From UBA969 sp041694635 (GTDB lineage Bacteria; Planctomycetota; Planctomycetia; Gemmatales; Gemmataceae), in assembly GCA_041694635.1 (NCBI GenBank), contig JBDNHI010000133.1, positions 124,001 to 188,000 on the forward strand: a stretch of DNA of 64,000 bases, in the 5' to 3' direction. This document shows, piece after piece, positions 52,201 to 59,924 of the stretch. Both the position numbers and the translations under genes were made by a program. A model generated the notes under the pieces. The model was not told the DNA's origin and ran no database searches. It worked only from the letters and a program-made list of their open reading frames with translations. Within the stretch, counting starts at the first letter, position 1. Each line of letters opens with the position of its first letter.

Positions 52201-52659
52201 CGTAGAGTTGACCCAAGAAATCAGGATCAGGGTAGCCAAAATGCTGCAAATTCTTCAGATCCAAGAGGGCCGAGAGAAAACGAACAAAGGCCTCGAAATC
52301 CTGAAAGGCCATCCGATAGGCCTTTGGATAGAAACGCTAGTAGGCCACCTGCAGCCCGTTCTAATAGTGGTAGTAGTTTTAGGCCTAGGGATGATAAACC
52401 TAGGGGTGCTAGGCCTCCTAGGCCGGACGCTAATCGCCCGCCCCAAATTCGGACTTTTTCAAGTCCAAAGCCTGTTACCAAGCCTAATTTGTCTCAGTCT
52501 GCGTTATCCGGAGATTCTCCTTTAGGAACCTTTGCGGAACTTGCGGTTTTTTGGGAAAAGAAACCTGCGGGCGACGGAACCGAGGCTGATTCTTCAAATG
52601 CTGGCCCTGAAAATAATGCCGGTCTGAAGCAAAACGAAGGGAACACTAATCCCGAATAA
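49288..52659 (+). CDS. tex: Tex-like S1 RNA-binding protein with an inserted repeat segment
   Basis: The protein has 1,123 residues, against about 770 for typical Tex. The N-terminal helical domain (VEGAIQLLLEGKTPSFIARY, LEDFYLPFKPKKNTLA) is followed by a YqgF-like nuclease fold (VLAIDPGFRNGCRIVV, from about residue 383). An insertion at about 460-620 contains five ten-residue repeats (ETPAIETVAV). The normal fold then resumes (EAGAAEYASSSLG), followed by helix-hairpin-helix segments, an S1 domain (VGMELVGVVQNVVEFGCFVD, about 880-955) and a long Arg/Pro/Asn-rich tail. Tex proteins bind nucleic acid and affect transcription. A second unusual insert of about 60 residues sits near residues 275-335. 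Confidence 0.9.
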   Translation: MQTVQMTLGEIGVNEISRIAQNFQLRKNNVEGAIQLLLEGKTPSFIARYRRAKTAGMNELTLRAIRERLFKIRAFLERKETILKAIETLGKLSPELRQQIQALESPKHLEDFYLPFKPKKNTLAASAREKGLEAFADALWAEDPAIDNLPEILPTMINPEKGLENIEKINEGVVQIFAEKLAESPSVRASVRDDLWGHGKIKVTKTARVKEKYGIEFKEYFSYEEPLKTLQARKYLQIAKGEKSGFLNILFDWDFSKAKKNALDSLASKTIIFQAHGAENFEPHSTDAHDSELPENQESQLSPVAEQVLAAPVQLQTPAKPSFQHKYLELISKAMDLAFDQILKSFMEKECQRDLAEKSSEHAATLLARFFHNRLVADPAGPIKVLAIDPGFRNGCRIVVLNEEGSHIDHAVIFPHQPQGKKELSLLILEQLIRKHQVQTIALGNGNAAKATEVLLYELLERLKNPLHLEDEKKEVLLSEESMELTETVNVEPLAEVGKAFVAIIVPESPAIETVAVETPAIETVAVETPAIETVAVETPAIETVAVETPAIETVVTETVTEPVTVVEGVQEVAPVEPATPVVTGPSPEVLAAKKKLELEAQKKLEKERRQAEYQKLVQDAKIMVKGLPSPPSEVRFASVIEAGAAEYASSSLGKEELPEIDNAMRTAVSLGRRLQNPLRELIKIDPIYVVSGLLDFEVQHRYLRPALENVLESCVNAVGADLNKVEASYLQNISGLNPLLAQEIVGYRKKNGPFKNKKQLLEIPNFSPEKFELCAGFLQVYDGDEPFDATNFHTDDYEMAGKILVGFDIAKDDWKKPEKKDELLQKARAANLKEVVAATGIDSVTSLKDFLDELIHPLSQSQARRFGPVYRTKQHHFDELQVGMELVGVVQNVVEFGCFVDVGIKESGLVHISQISARYVRSPYESVSVGDIVKVWVIALDKEKSRISLSMIRPARQDYNSNRAPRERPQRRVDPRNQDQGSQNAANSSDPRGPRENEQRPRNPERPSDRPLDRNASRPPAARSNSGSSFRPRDDKPRGARPPRPDANRPPQIRTFSSPKPVTKPNLSQSALSGDSPLGTFAELAVFWEKKPAGDGTEADSSNAGPENNAGLKQNEGNTNPE
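50815..50964 (+). repeat. 30-bp tandem repeat within tex
   Basis: Four identical 30-base copies (cctgcaatagaaactgtggc, then ggtggaaacc) occupy 50815-50934, and a fifth, diverged copy follows to 50964. Each encodes ten residues in frame. Perfect identity between copies suggests recent expansion by slippage or unequal recombination. Confidence 0.95.
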
Positions 52660-52777
52660 TTTTTCTTCTGGCACTATTAAGTTTCCTCAAACAAAATATT
52701 ACCTAAAATAGATTCCATTCGTTGGATGAGGCTAAGATAATTTAAGGATCTTTTCGTTTGTTCTTTTGGAGTAGTTA

Positions 52778-54724
52778 ATGACCAACCCAACCCAAGATGG
52801 GTCTTCGCCACAAGGTTCAGGAAAACCACCTAAAAAGCGTTCTTTTACGAATATCAGTGGCAACCTCGGATGGCTTGTTATTCTTTTTTTACTTTTGGTT
52901 CTATTGTTTAGTTCCTCGGTGAATAACACCAGCACGGTTTTGTATTCTGATTTTGTTAAACTTATGTTCGATGAAACAGATTCCAAAAAAATCAGAAAAA
53001 TAACTTTTATTGGAACCGACCGAATTTCGGTCGATGTCAATGAACCCGATACGATCAAGGACGAGCGACTCAAAGAAAAAGCAGGTGCTAAGGGCAAATT
53101 TACCGTTACTCGGGCTAAACTTGATGATCCAGGCCTTGTTAGCCGTATGGATAAACTCATCAGTAATGGAATGTTGGTGGATCAGCAGGAAGATAATTTT
53201 GCGGGCCTAAGTTGGTTCATTATGATGATTTTGCCTGCTGTAATTTTGATTGTGTTTTTCTTGTTTATTTTGCCGAAGTTTCGAGACCCTATGGGGGGTG
53301 GTTTTCTAAGTAATTACATTAAAAGCCCAGCTAAAAAATATGAAAAAAATAAAATGAAGACCACTTTTGAAGATGTTGCCGGGTTGCAACACGCCAAAGG
53401 GGAACTTATCGAGATTGTTGACTTTTTAAAATCGCCTGAAAAGTTTACCCGCCTTGGGGCAAACATTCCTAAAGGGGTTTTACTCGTTGGCCCACCGGGA
53501 ACCGGCAAAACCTTGCTTGCCAGAGCTGTTGCTGGAGAAGCGGGGGTTCCTTTTTATTCGATCAGTGGCTCTGAATTTATACAAATGTTTGTTGGCGTTG
53601 GAGCTAGTAGGGTTCGAGATATGTTTAAAACTGCAAAGGATAATTCCCCTTGCATTTTGTTCATTGACGAAATCGATGCAGTTGGCAGAATGCGTGGAGC
53701 TGGCGTGGGAGGGGGCTCTGACGAGAGAGAACAAACTTTAAATCAGATCCTTAGCGAAATGGACGGCTTTCAGCCCACCGAAACTGTTATCGTGATGGCG
53801 GCAACTAACCGACCCGATGTTCTTGATTCTGCCCTTCTTAGGCCGGGCCGCTTCGATAGGCACATTACCATTGATAGGCCAACTTGGCAGGGCAGACTGG
53901 CTATCCTAAAGGTTCATACTAAAAATAAACCGTTAGCTGATGATTTAAATCTTGAGTTAACTGCCCGAAAGATGATTGGTATGACCGGTGCTGATTTACG
54001 CAACCTGTGTAATGAAGCTGCGCTTGTTGCAACTCGACTTGAAAAAAATAAAATTGATCGATCCGACTTCGAAATTGCCGCGGATAGGGTTCTTATTGGC
54101 CCTAAACGAGAAGAAATTCTTACCCCAGAAGATAAACGCCGAACTGCTTACCACGAAGCTGGGCACGCACTTGTTACTTGGCTTATGCCGGGTGCTGATC
54201 GACCTCAGAAAGTTTCGATTATTCCTAGGGGCCAAAGCTTAGGCGTTAACCTTAATGCCCCTGATGAAGATAGATTTCATCACGGCCTTGATTATTTTAA
54301 AAATCAATTGGTAATGATTATGGGCGGGCGAGCGGCAGACAAACTTGTTTACAACCAACCCTATGCTGGTGCCGAGTCCGATTTAAAAAGGGCGACCCGT
54401 TTGGCAAGAATGATGGTAACGCATTGGGGAATGAGTGAAAAACTTGGGCCTATGACATTTAAAGTAGGCGAGGAACATGTTTTCTTGGGCAAAGAAATGC
54501 AGGAAGCTCGCGATTTTAGTGAAAATACTGCAGCCCTCATCGATTCTGAAGTACAAAAGTTCTTGAGAGAAGCTGATGCTAACGCCTTGCAATTACTTAC
54601 TGAAAATCGAGATTTTATGGAAAAAATTGTCGATGCTTTGATGGCAAGGGAAGAATTATTTCGCGAAGAAATCGAAGAGATTCTTAAGGAAGCAGGCTTC
54701 AGCGCTGATTTATTGAAATCGTAA
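52778..54724 (+). CDS. ftsH: ATP-dependent zinc metalloprotease FtsH
   Basis: The protein has 648 residues. Two N-terminal membrane helices flank a periplasmic domain (about 30-48 and 145-168). An AAA+ ATPase has Walker A GPPGTGKT near residue 238, Walker B ILFIDEIDAVG and the second region of homology TNRPDVLDSALLRPGRFDR. A zinc protease domain has HEAGH near residue 458. It degrades unneeded or damaged membrane and cytoplasmic proteins as a hexamer. GGAG lies seven bases before ATG 52778. It follows tex by 118 bases and has its own terminator. Confidence 0.97.
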   Translation: MTNPTQDGSSPQGSGKPPKKRSFTNISGNLGWLVILFLLLVLLFSSSVNNTSTVLYSDFVKLMFDETDSKKIRKITFIGTDRISVDVNEPDTIKDERLKEKAGAKGKFTVTRAKLDDPGLVSRMDKLISNGMLVDQQEDNFAGLSWFIMMILPAVILIVFFLFILPKFRDPMGGGFLSNYIKSPAKKYEKNKMKTTFEDVAGLQHAKGELIEIVDFLKSPEKFTRLGANIPKGVLLVGPPGTGKTLLARAVAGEAGVPFYSISGSEFIQMFVGVGASRVRDMFKTAKDNSPCILFIDEIDAVGRMRGAGVGGGSDEREQTLNQILSEMDGFQPTETVIVMAATNRPDVLDSALLRPGRFDRHITIDRPTWQGRLAILKVHTKNKPLADDLNLELTARKMIGMTGADLRNLCNEAALVATRLEKNKIDRSDFEIAADRVLIGPKREEILTPEDKRRTAYHEAGHALVTWLMPGADRPQKVSIIPRGQSLGVNLNAPDEDRFHHGLDYFKNQLVMIMGGRAADKLVYNQPYAGAESDLKRATRLARMMVTHWGMSEKLGPMTFKVGEEHVFLGKEMQEARDFSENTAALIDSEVQKFLREADANALQLLTENRDFMEKIVDALMAREELFREEIEEILKEAGFSADLLKS

Positions 54725-55068
54725 TTTACGGTGGCTGAATTGCATTAAGTTGATTTCCTCTATTGATTTACGAAGAGTTGCTGCAATAAAATGCAGCGAC
54801 TCTTTTCTTTTTTATAACTTAAGATTACCTTTTATCCCACCTGTTATTTGTCGCAATCGGTATTATTGATTAGTTGTGAACTATCGTATTAAATGCCAAA
54901 TGTATACCACTTGTAAATAATTAATCAGAAATTCCTTATGATTCAGCTAGAGTTGCAATAGGCCTTTTTTTTACACTAGTTAAAAGTTAAGGGCCATTTG
55001 TTTGGCCCTAACAAGGTCATTTTAGATCTGCTGGGTTTTAGGTTCTTCTGCTTTTTGAGAGAAATATT
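54725..55068. other. Gap after ftsH with a terminator and a leader hairpin
   Basis: These 344 bases hold no convincing gene. The ftsH terminator is at 54773-54815. A second hairpin at 54986-55012 (ten pairs with one bulged A, arms containing AGGGCC and GGCCCT) lies 57 bases before the downstream lipoprotein start and is not followed by a T run, so it is probably a leader structure. An eight-T run is at about 54965-54972. Confidence 0.6.
54773..54815 (+). terminator. Rho-independent terminator of ftsH
   Basis: A thirteen-pair stem (AAGAGTTGCTGCA with TGCAGCGACTCTT, one G-T pair) and a six-base loop are followed by a T-rich tract. It begins 49 bases after the ftsH stop codon. Confidence 0.93.
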
Positions 55069-55266
55069 ATGAAAGCTTTGTTTTTTAAATCGGTTCTTCT
55101 TGGAGTTATTCTTTTAAACACTGGTTGCTGGGGTCAAGATGGCAAGGGCCTTTTTGGTCGACGCCATTCCAATGATAGTTATCCTCAGTCTGCACAGTAT
55201 GCACCTGCACCGCAATGCGCACCTGTTTGTGCACCTGTTTGTGCACCCGTTTGCGCACCACAATAA
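55069..55266 (+). CDS. Small cysteine-rich lipoprotein with CAPV repeats
   Basis: The protein has 65 residues. A signal sequence ends in the lipobox LNTGC, so the cysteine near residue 22 should be lipidated. The C-terminus has a four-residue repeat, CAPV, about four times, encoded by a 12-base tandem repeat at 55216-55260. The spaced cysteines could bind metal or crosslink, but this is inference. GAGAG lies about six bases before ATG 55069. A hairpin lies in its leader. Confidence 0.7.
   Translation: MKALFFKSVLLGVILLNTGCWGQDGKGLFGRRHSNDSYPQSAQYAPAPQCAPVCAPVCAPVCAPQ
55216..55260 (+). repeat. 12-bp tandem repeat encoding CAPV units
   Basis: The unit tgtgcacctgtt is repeated nearly four times with third-position differences between copies, giving the Cys-Ala-Pro-Val periodicity of the lipoprotein C-terminus. 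Confidence 0.85.
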
Positions 55267-55598
55267 ATTCTATTCGAAAATTTGAATCGAATTTTCAGCG
55301 ATTAGGAATTGGGTCTTGATTTGTATTTTTAGGATCAAGGGAAGAGAAATACACTTTTCTTACCTAAAATCGTCATAACCGTAAATCCTTGATCTTTTCT
55401 TGGATCTCTTTGATTTTGCAGTCGAAAGATTGCTTGCACCTTCCATTTTGGGATGCATATTCCTTCTAGTGAAACTAAAGGAATATGAGTTCCTTTTGGG
55501 TGTGATTCTGAAACTTATATTTAGTTTTAGAATCAATAACCTTAGGTGTGTGAAATATTCTGAAATTATCAGAATCATTTCTATTCGAGGAGGCCGCA
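55267..55598. other. Gap between two lipoprotein genes with two leader hairpins
   Basis: The 332 bases contain no convincing gene. Two inverted repeats sharing the core ATTCTGA lie before the second lipoprotein gene: 55504-55534 (eleven pairs, one wobble, nine-base loop) and 55557-55575 (seven perfect pairs, five-base loop). The second ends eleven bases before the AGGAGG ribosome binding site at 55587-55592. They may be operators or RNA control elements. Confidence 0.55.
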
Positions 55599-55853
55599 AT
55601 GAAATCTTTTCGTGCATTGGTGATTACAGGTTTTTGTACAATCTTTTTATTGTCTGGTTGCAATGGGCACCGCCTTGGTTTTACTTTTAAACCTTGGGGT
55701 TACCTTATTCACGCAGATAAAAACTATAGGCACGGAGGTGCCGGCCAAGTTGATCCAGCTTCAACTTGCGAATGCGAATCATCGATGATGGTTCCGGGCA
55801 ATATATCCCGATATTCTGAACCACCTCAAATCAAGATTATTCCTCAGAAGTAA
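55599..55853 (+). CDS. Small lipoprotein
   Basis: The protein has 84 residues. The lipobox LLSGC follows a hydrophobic signal, so the cysteine near residue 21 should be lipidated. The mature part has a Cys-x-Cys pair (STCECESS) and no domain I recognise. A perfect AGGAGG lies six bases before ATG 55599, a strong translation signal that suggests high expression. Two hairpins lie directly upstream. It resembles its neighbour at 55069 only in being a short cysteine-containing lipoprotein. Confidence 0.78.
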   Translation: MKSFRALVITGFCTIFLLSGCNGHRLGFTFKPWGYLIHADKNYRHGGAGQVDPASTCECESSMMVPGNISRYSEPPQIKIIPQK

Positions 55854-55874
55854 TCTAAATGAGAATCAAGAATA

Positions 55875-55897
55875 AGGAGGGTAAAACGAACCCTCCT
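55875..55897. terminator. Bidirectional terminator-like hairpin
   Basis: The eight-pair stem AGGAGGGT with ACCCTCCT and a seven-base loop lies between the converging lipoprotein gene (plus) and the membrane-protein gene ending at 55900 (minus). The flanking T tracts are weak on both strands, so efficiency is uncertain. Confidence 0.6.
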
Positions 55898-55899
55898 CA

Positions 55900-56466
55900 T
55901 TAAATTCCTATTTCTAATTGGTTATTAGCTGAGATTGGGTCGAAAAGTTGAAAGGATTTTATTAAAAGATTTCTATCTTTTTTATTTTCAAATATAATTT
56001 CAAGCCTGAAAATTCCTTCCTGATATGTTCCCCAGTTTCCTTTTATTTTGACCATACTTGATATTTTAAAAGTTTCTTCGGATTCTTGGATTTTCATATC
56101 TTCCAGGTTCCAAAATATTAATTCTTTTATAAATTTATCTCCTTGTTTGTTTTTCAACCAAGATTCTAGGTCTGTTTTATTAGTTCCTTTCTGGGTAGTG
56201 AATTTCTCGCTTAAATACTTTGTTGTTTCTTGAATTCTGCCACTTTTGCAGAGGTTGGAAATGTTGCTTAATAGTATTTCAGCTTTTTCCTTGTTCGTTT
56301 CTACCCAATTATCTAACAACCAATAGCTTGCGATAAAACCTGTTAGTACTATTGTAGTTGGAAGAATGTGGTTGAATTTCCCTATCGACCAAACAAGCAG
56401 GAAAGCAACAAAAGTGAATACCAAGAAGCCGTAAACAGCAAATCTGCCCTCATAAAGCCAATCCAT
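55900..56466 (-). CDS. Membrane-anchored protein of unknown function
   Basis: The protein has 188 residues. Two hydrophobic helices (about 8-28 and 35-51) are followed by an alpha-plus-beta domain of about 135 residues, whose order of helices then strands (ISNLCKSGRIQETTKYLSEK, KGNWGTYQEGIFRLEIIFEN) resembles SnoaL/NTF2-like folds. That resemblance is a guess. AGGAG lies eight bases before ATG 56466. It follows a small membrane gene and enolase on the same strand, twelve bases apart, in an apparent operon. Confidence 0.7.
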   Translation of the reverse strand: MDWLYEGRFAVYGFLVFTFVAFLLVWSIGKFNHILPTTIVLTGFIASYWLLDNWVETNKEKAEILLSNISNLCKSGRIQETTKYLSEKFTTQKGTNKTDLESWLKNKQGDKFIKELIFWNLEDMKIQESEETFKISSMVKIKGNWGTYQEGIFRLEIIFENKKDRNLLIKSFQLFDPISANNQLEIGI

Positions 56467-56477
56467 ATTAGGAGCTC

Positions 56478-56750
56478 CTAAGGGTTTTTAAGGTTATGTG
56501 AGTTGCTAGAATTGGTTCGGTTTTTGTTTGATTTAAAAAAAACGAAAGCGGTTGCGATTAACCCAAGGCCCGCACCTATAAAAATTCTGCCCAGACCCTT
56601 ATCGGAAAGGAATGGCAAACCAACCGATGAAAGTAATAAAGGCCCTGCCAAAAGGCTGGAACTTCCAGCGATGATGGCTAAGGCCCCCATTGTTAATACC
56701 ACGCAAAACAAAATGTTTTGGACCATATAAGGTGGGCTCGTTAGAGCCAT
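56478..56750 (-). CDS. Small membrane protein overlapping the end of eno
   Basis: The protein has up to 90 residues with two or three hydrophobic segments (NILFCVVLTMGALAIIAG, GLGRIFIGAGLGLIATAFVF) and a polar tail. The longest start, ATG 56750, overlaps the eno stop by ten bases and has a Shine-Dalgarno directly abutting it. ATG 56726 is the other candidate. I recognise no family. It is likely co-transcribed with eno and the next membrane gene. Confidence 0.65.
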   Translation of the reverse strand: MALTSPPYMVQNILFCVVLTMGALAIIAGSSSLLAGPLLLSSVGLPFLSDKGLGRIFIGAGLGLIATAFVFFKSNKNRTNSSNSHNLKNP

Positions 56751-58048
56751 TCCTTAGGCCATATTTCCCTTCCATACCTTGCGCTTTTTCCAAGATGCTC
56801 TTCGATTCGAAGTAATTGATTGTACTTCGCTATGCGATCTGTCCTGCTCGCCGAGCCTGTTTTGATTTGTCCCGCATTAGTTGCGACCGCAATATCTGCA
56901 ATGGTTGTATCTTCAGTTTCTCCACTGCGATGACTGATGATGGTGGTAAAACGATTTCTCCGAGCAAGTTCAATTGATTCCAAGGTTTCGGTAAGTGTTC
57001 CGATTTGATTAACTTTGATAAGGATACTATTAGCGGATTTTTCTAAGATGCCGCGTTCTAGCCTTTTCGTGTTGGTGACAAAAAGATCGTCTCCAACGAG
57101 TTGGATTTTGCTTCCTAAAGCGATTGTAAGTTTTTTCCAACCTTCCCAGTCATCTTCAGATAAACCATCTTCAATCGATCGGATGGGCCATTTTTTGCAA
57201 AGTGTAACCCAAAAATCTACCATTTCATCAGAAGAAATTACCTTGTCAGGATGACTCTTAAAGAAACAATAGCCAGTTTTGTTCTTGTGTTTTGCTTCTT
57301 CAAAAAGTTCGGTACAAGCAGAATCTAGGGCGAACACAATGTCTTCGCCAACTTTATACCCGGCATTTTCAATCGCTTTGGAAATCAATTCCAAGGCTTC
57401 ATCGCTGCTTTTTACATTTGGTGCAAATCCACCTTCATCCCCTACCGCTGTATTTAGACCCTTGTCGTGCAATACTTTTTTAAGGTGGTGGAAAATCTCT
57501 GTTCCCATTCGTAAACCTTCAGAAAAAGTTGGCGCCCCAATTGGCATAATCATAAATTCTTGAAAATCAACATTGTTATCAGCGTGCTTTCCGCCATTTA
57601 AAATGTTCATCATAGGAACTGGAAGCACACAAGAATTGGTCCCGCCTATATAGCGATACAAGGGTAATCCTGTGCTTGCAGCTCCTGCGTGTGCACAAGC
57701 CATAGAAACTCCTAACATTGCATTAGCACCTAAGTTGCCTTTGTTGGTGGTGCCATCTATTTCAATTAAAAGGTGATCGATGCCAACTTGGTTCAAAACG
57801 CAATGGCCTTTTAATTTACCAGCAATGCGCTGGTTTACATTTTCGACAGCTTTGCGAGTGCCTTTGCCCAAAAACCTTTTTTTGTCGTTGTCGCGTAATT
57901 CGATGGCTTCGTGGGCACCCGTGCTGGCCCCACTTGGAACTGCGGCTCTTCCTTTAATCCCATTTTCCAAAGTGACATCAACTTCTAAAGTTGGATTTCC
58001 TCGGCTATCTAGTATTTCTCTGGCGTGAATGGTGCGAATGATGCTCAT
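56741..58048 (-). CDS. eno: Enolase
   Basis: The protein has 435 residues, full length. It converts 2-phosphoglycerate to phosphoenolpyruvate in glycolysis using magnesium. Motifs are AREILDSRGNPTLEVDV, SGASTGAHEA, GDEGGFAPN (catalytic glutamate), SIEDGLSEDDWEGW, the lysine in ILIKVNQIGTLTET, and SHRSGETEDTTIADIAV. AAGGG lies eight bases before ATG 58048. Two small membrane-protein genes follow on the same strand. Confidence 0.98.
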   Translation of the reverse strand: MSIIRTIHAREILDSRGNPTLEVDVTLENGIKGRAAVPSGASTGAHEAIELRDNDKKRFLGKGTRKAVENVNQRIAGKLKGHCVLNQVGIDHLLIEIDGTTNKGNLGANAMLGVSMACAHAGAASTGLPLYRYIGGTNSCVLPVPMMNILNGGKHADNNVDFQEFMIMPIGAPTFSEGLRMGTEIFHHLKKVLHDKGLNTAVGDEGGFAPNVKSSDEALELISKAIENAGYKVGEDIVFALDSACTELFEEAKHKNKTGYCFFKSHPDKVISSDEMVDFWVTLCKKWPIRSIEDGLSEDDWEGWKKLTIALGSKIQLVGDDLFVTNTKRLERGILEKSANSILIKVNQIGTLTETLESIELARRNRFTTIISHRSGETEDTTIADIAVATNAGQIKTGSASRTDRIAKYNQLLRIEEHLGKSARYGREIWPKEWL

Positions 58049-58262
58049 TTATTTATCCCTTTTTAATGAATACCCTAATAAAGATTAACTTTATTAGACA
58101 TAAAATTTCCCCAAACATTATTCTTCTTTTTATGAATTAAGACAAAAAATTTAAGATGTTACCCGGTTTTTGCCTTTGTTGTATTGACCCCAGAGCGCCT
58201 AAATAAATATCATCATAACTTGATATTCTGTTTTAATACCTAATTTAGTTGCAAAACTTCTA

Positions 58263-59924
58263 ATGAGTCACGAACTAAGTAACGAAATAGCTTCTAAAAA
58301 TTCAACCTTTTTAATAAAGCATCAGCTTGTTGCTTTATGCATCTTAGTTCTTTGCGTTTTTTTTCTAAGAGTTTGGCAAATTACCCATACCGAAGTAGCT
58401 GCCCGCGATAGTATTGGCTTTATTCGCTATGCTTGGGCATTAGAAAATACTTCGGATTGGAAGTCATTAGTAAAAGGGGCACATCAGCACCCTGGGTTTC
58501 CAGTTTCCATTTATATTTTTAGTGTTCCAGTTCGTTTTTTTGTCAGTTCCGATTTACCTCTAGCTTTTCAAATCAGTAGTCAGTTGTCAGCTTCTTTTTT
58601 TAGTGTTTTGTTGGTCATCCCATTGTTTGTTATTGGCAGAGAAATATTTAATGCCAAGGTAGGCTTTTGGGCGGTTATTCTGTTTGAATTCTTACCTGCA
58701 AGCAGCAAGGTTTTAGGGGATGGATTGTCTGAGGGAATGTTTTTATTCTTTGCAGCTGCTTCCTTGGCTTTGGTCTTACTAGGGTTCAAGAGCCAAAGGC
58801 AGGGTAAGAATATTCAAATTGAACTTTGGTTTTTTGCAGGTTTAGCTGCTGCAGCTTCTTACCTTGTTCGCCCTGAAGGGATGATCTTATTTCTTGCCAC
58901 TGCATTGGTTCTTACCCTTTTTATTTTAATTGCAAAGTTCCCAACTCATTTACAGAGGATGAAACAAGGGTTTAATTTTCTTGGATTAGTTCTTGGATTT
59001 TCGCTTTTAGCTCTACCTTTCATCTTGACCATAGGCAAACTTACCACAAAACCTACTGGTCAACGAATTCTTGAGCATACATCTGTTTTTAAACCACAAG
59101 TGGAAACCAGGCTTGCCTTATTGCCTAAGCATAACCATGTTCTGGTTTTGTTGGATCAACCTCCATTGTTTGCAAGTTGGTGGGAAGGGGATGATCAAAG
59201 TCAAGCCGCTCGGTTTCTCTGGTCTTTTTTGGTCTTAGGTGATTCTTATCTTAAAGGTTTGAATTACCTTGGCTGTTTGTTTGCTTTTGTCGGATTGGTT
59301 TTGACTCCTCGTGAAACTTGGAAATCGCCTGAAATGATTGTGCTCGTTCTTTCTTTTTTTATTCTTAATGTAGTGTTTTTTAGAGTTGCACTTGTTATGG
59401 GGTACCTTTCTGAAAGGCACGCGATGCTTGCCTTGATGCTGATTGTGCTCTGGGTTTCTTTTGGGGCTGTTACTTTGGGTGATAGAATTGTTTTGTTTTT
59501 TGAAAATTCTGCCTTAGGGTTTTTGTTTGGAAAACTTAATCAAATAAGTTTTCTTCTCTTGATACTGATTCTCCCTTCGTTATGGAAAAACCTCGAAACT
59601 TTGCATTATAACCGAGAGGGGTTTAAACAGGCTGGGAAATGGATTGCTGAAAATACAAATCCTGGCGATATAGTTGAAGATCCTTTTTGTTGGTCGCATT
59701 ATTTTGCAGGCAGAGTATTTCTTGAAGGTAAAGTTGATTTAAAAACTTCAGTACCGAGTGCGAAATTTGTGGTGGTAGAGCGATCTGCGAATCCTCATTT
59801 TCGATTGCAAACTCAAGATGAAGAAACATTGAAAGCTCAAGATGGAAAAGCAGTTTTCGAGTGGGTTTGTTCACGAAAAGGATTAAAATCTTCGGTTTTA
59901 GTTTATGCGGTGCCTTTGCGCTAA
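58263..59924 (+). CDS. PMT/ArnT-like polytopic membrane glycosyltransferase
   Basis: The protein has 553 residues and around eleven hydrophobic segments. The first outer loop carries RDSIGFIRYAWALENTSDW and GAHQHPGFPVSIYIFS, the GT39-superfamily pattern with a catalytic aspartate and a HPG/PP-type motif. YLVRPEGMILFLAT is also typical. The C-terminal soluble part (GFKQAGKWIAENTNPGDIV) resembles the periplasmic domain of such enzymes. The sugar and acceptor are unknown. It is divergent from eno across 214 bases and has no partner gene on its strand, unlike the copy at 27017. Confidence 0.82.
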   Translation: MSHELSNEIASKNSTFLIKHQLVALCILVLCVFFLRVWQITHTEVAARDSIGFIRYAWALENTSDWKSLVKGAHQHPGFPVSIYIFSVPVRFFVSSDLPLAFQISSQLSASFFSVLLVIPLFVIGREIFNAKVGFWAVILFEFLPASSKVLGDGLSEGMFLFFAAASLALVLLGFKSQRQGKNIQIELWFFAGLAAAASYLVRPEGMILFLATALVLTLFILIAKFPTHLQRMKQGFNFLGLVLGFSLLALPFILTIGKLTTKPTGQRILEHTSVFKPQVETRLALLPKHNHVLVLLDQPPLFASWWEGDDQSQAARFLWSFLVLGDSYLKGLNYLGCLFAFVGLVLTPRETWKSPEMIVLVLSFFILNVVFFRVALVMGYLSERHAMLALMLIVLWVSFGAVTLGDRIVLFFENSALGFLFGKLNQISFLLLILILPSLWKNLETLHYNREGFKQAGKWIAENTNPGDIVEDPFCWSHYFAGRVFLEGKVDLKTSVPSAKFVVVERSANPHFRLQTQDEETLKAQDGKAVFEWVCSRKGLKSSVLVYAVPLR

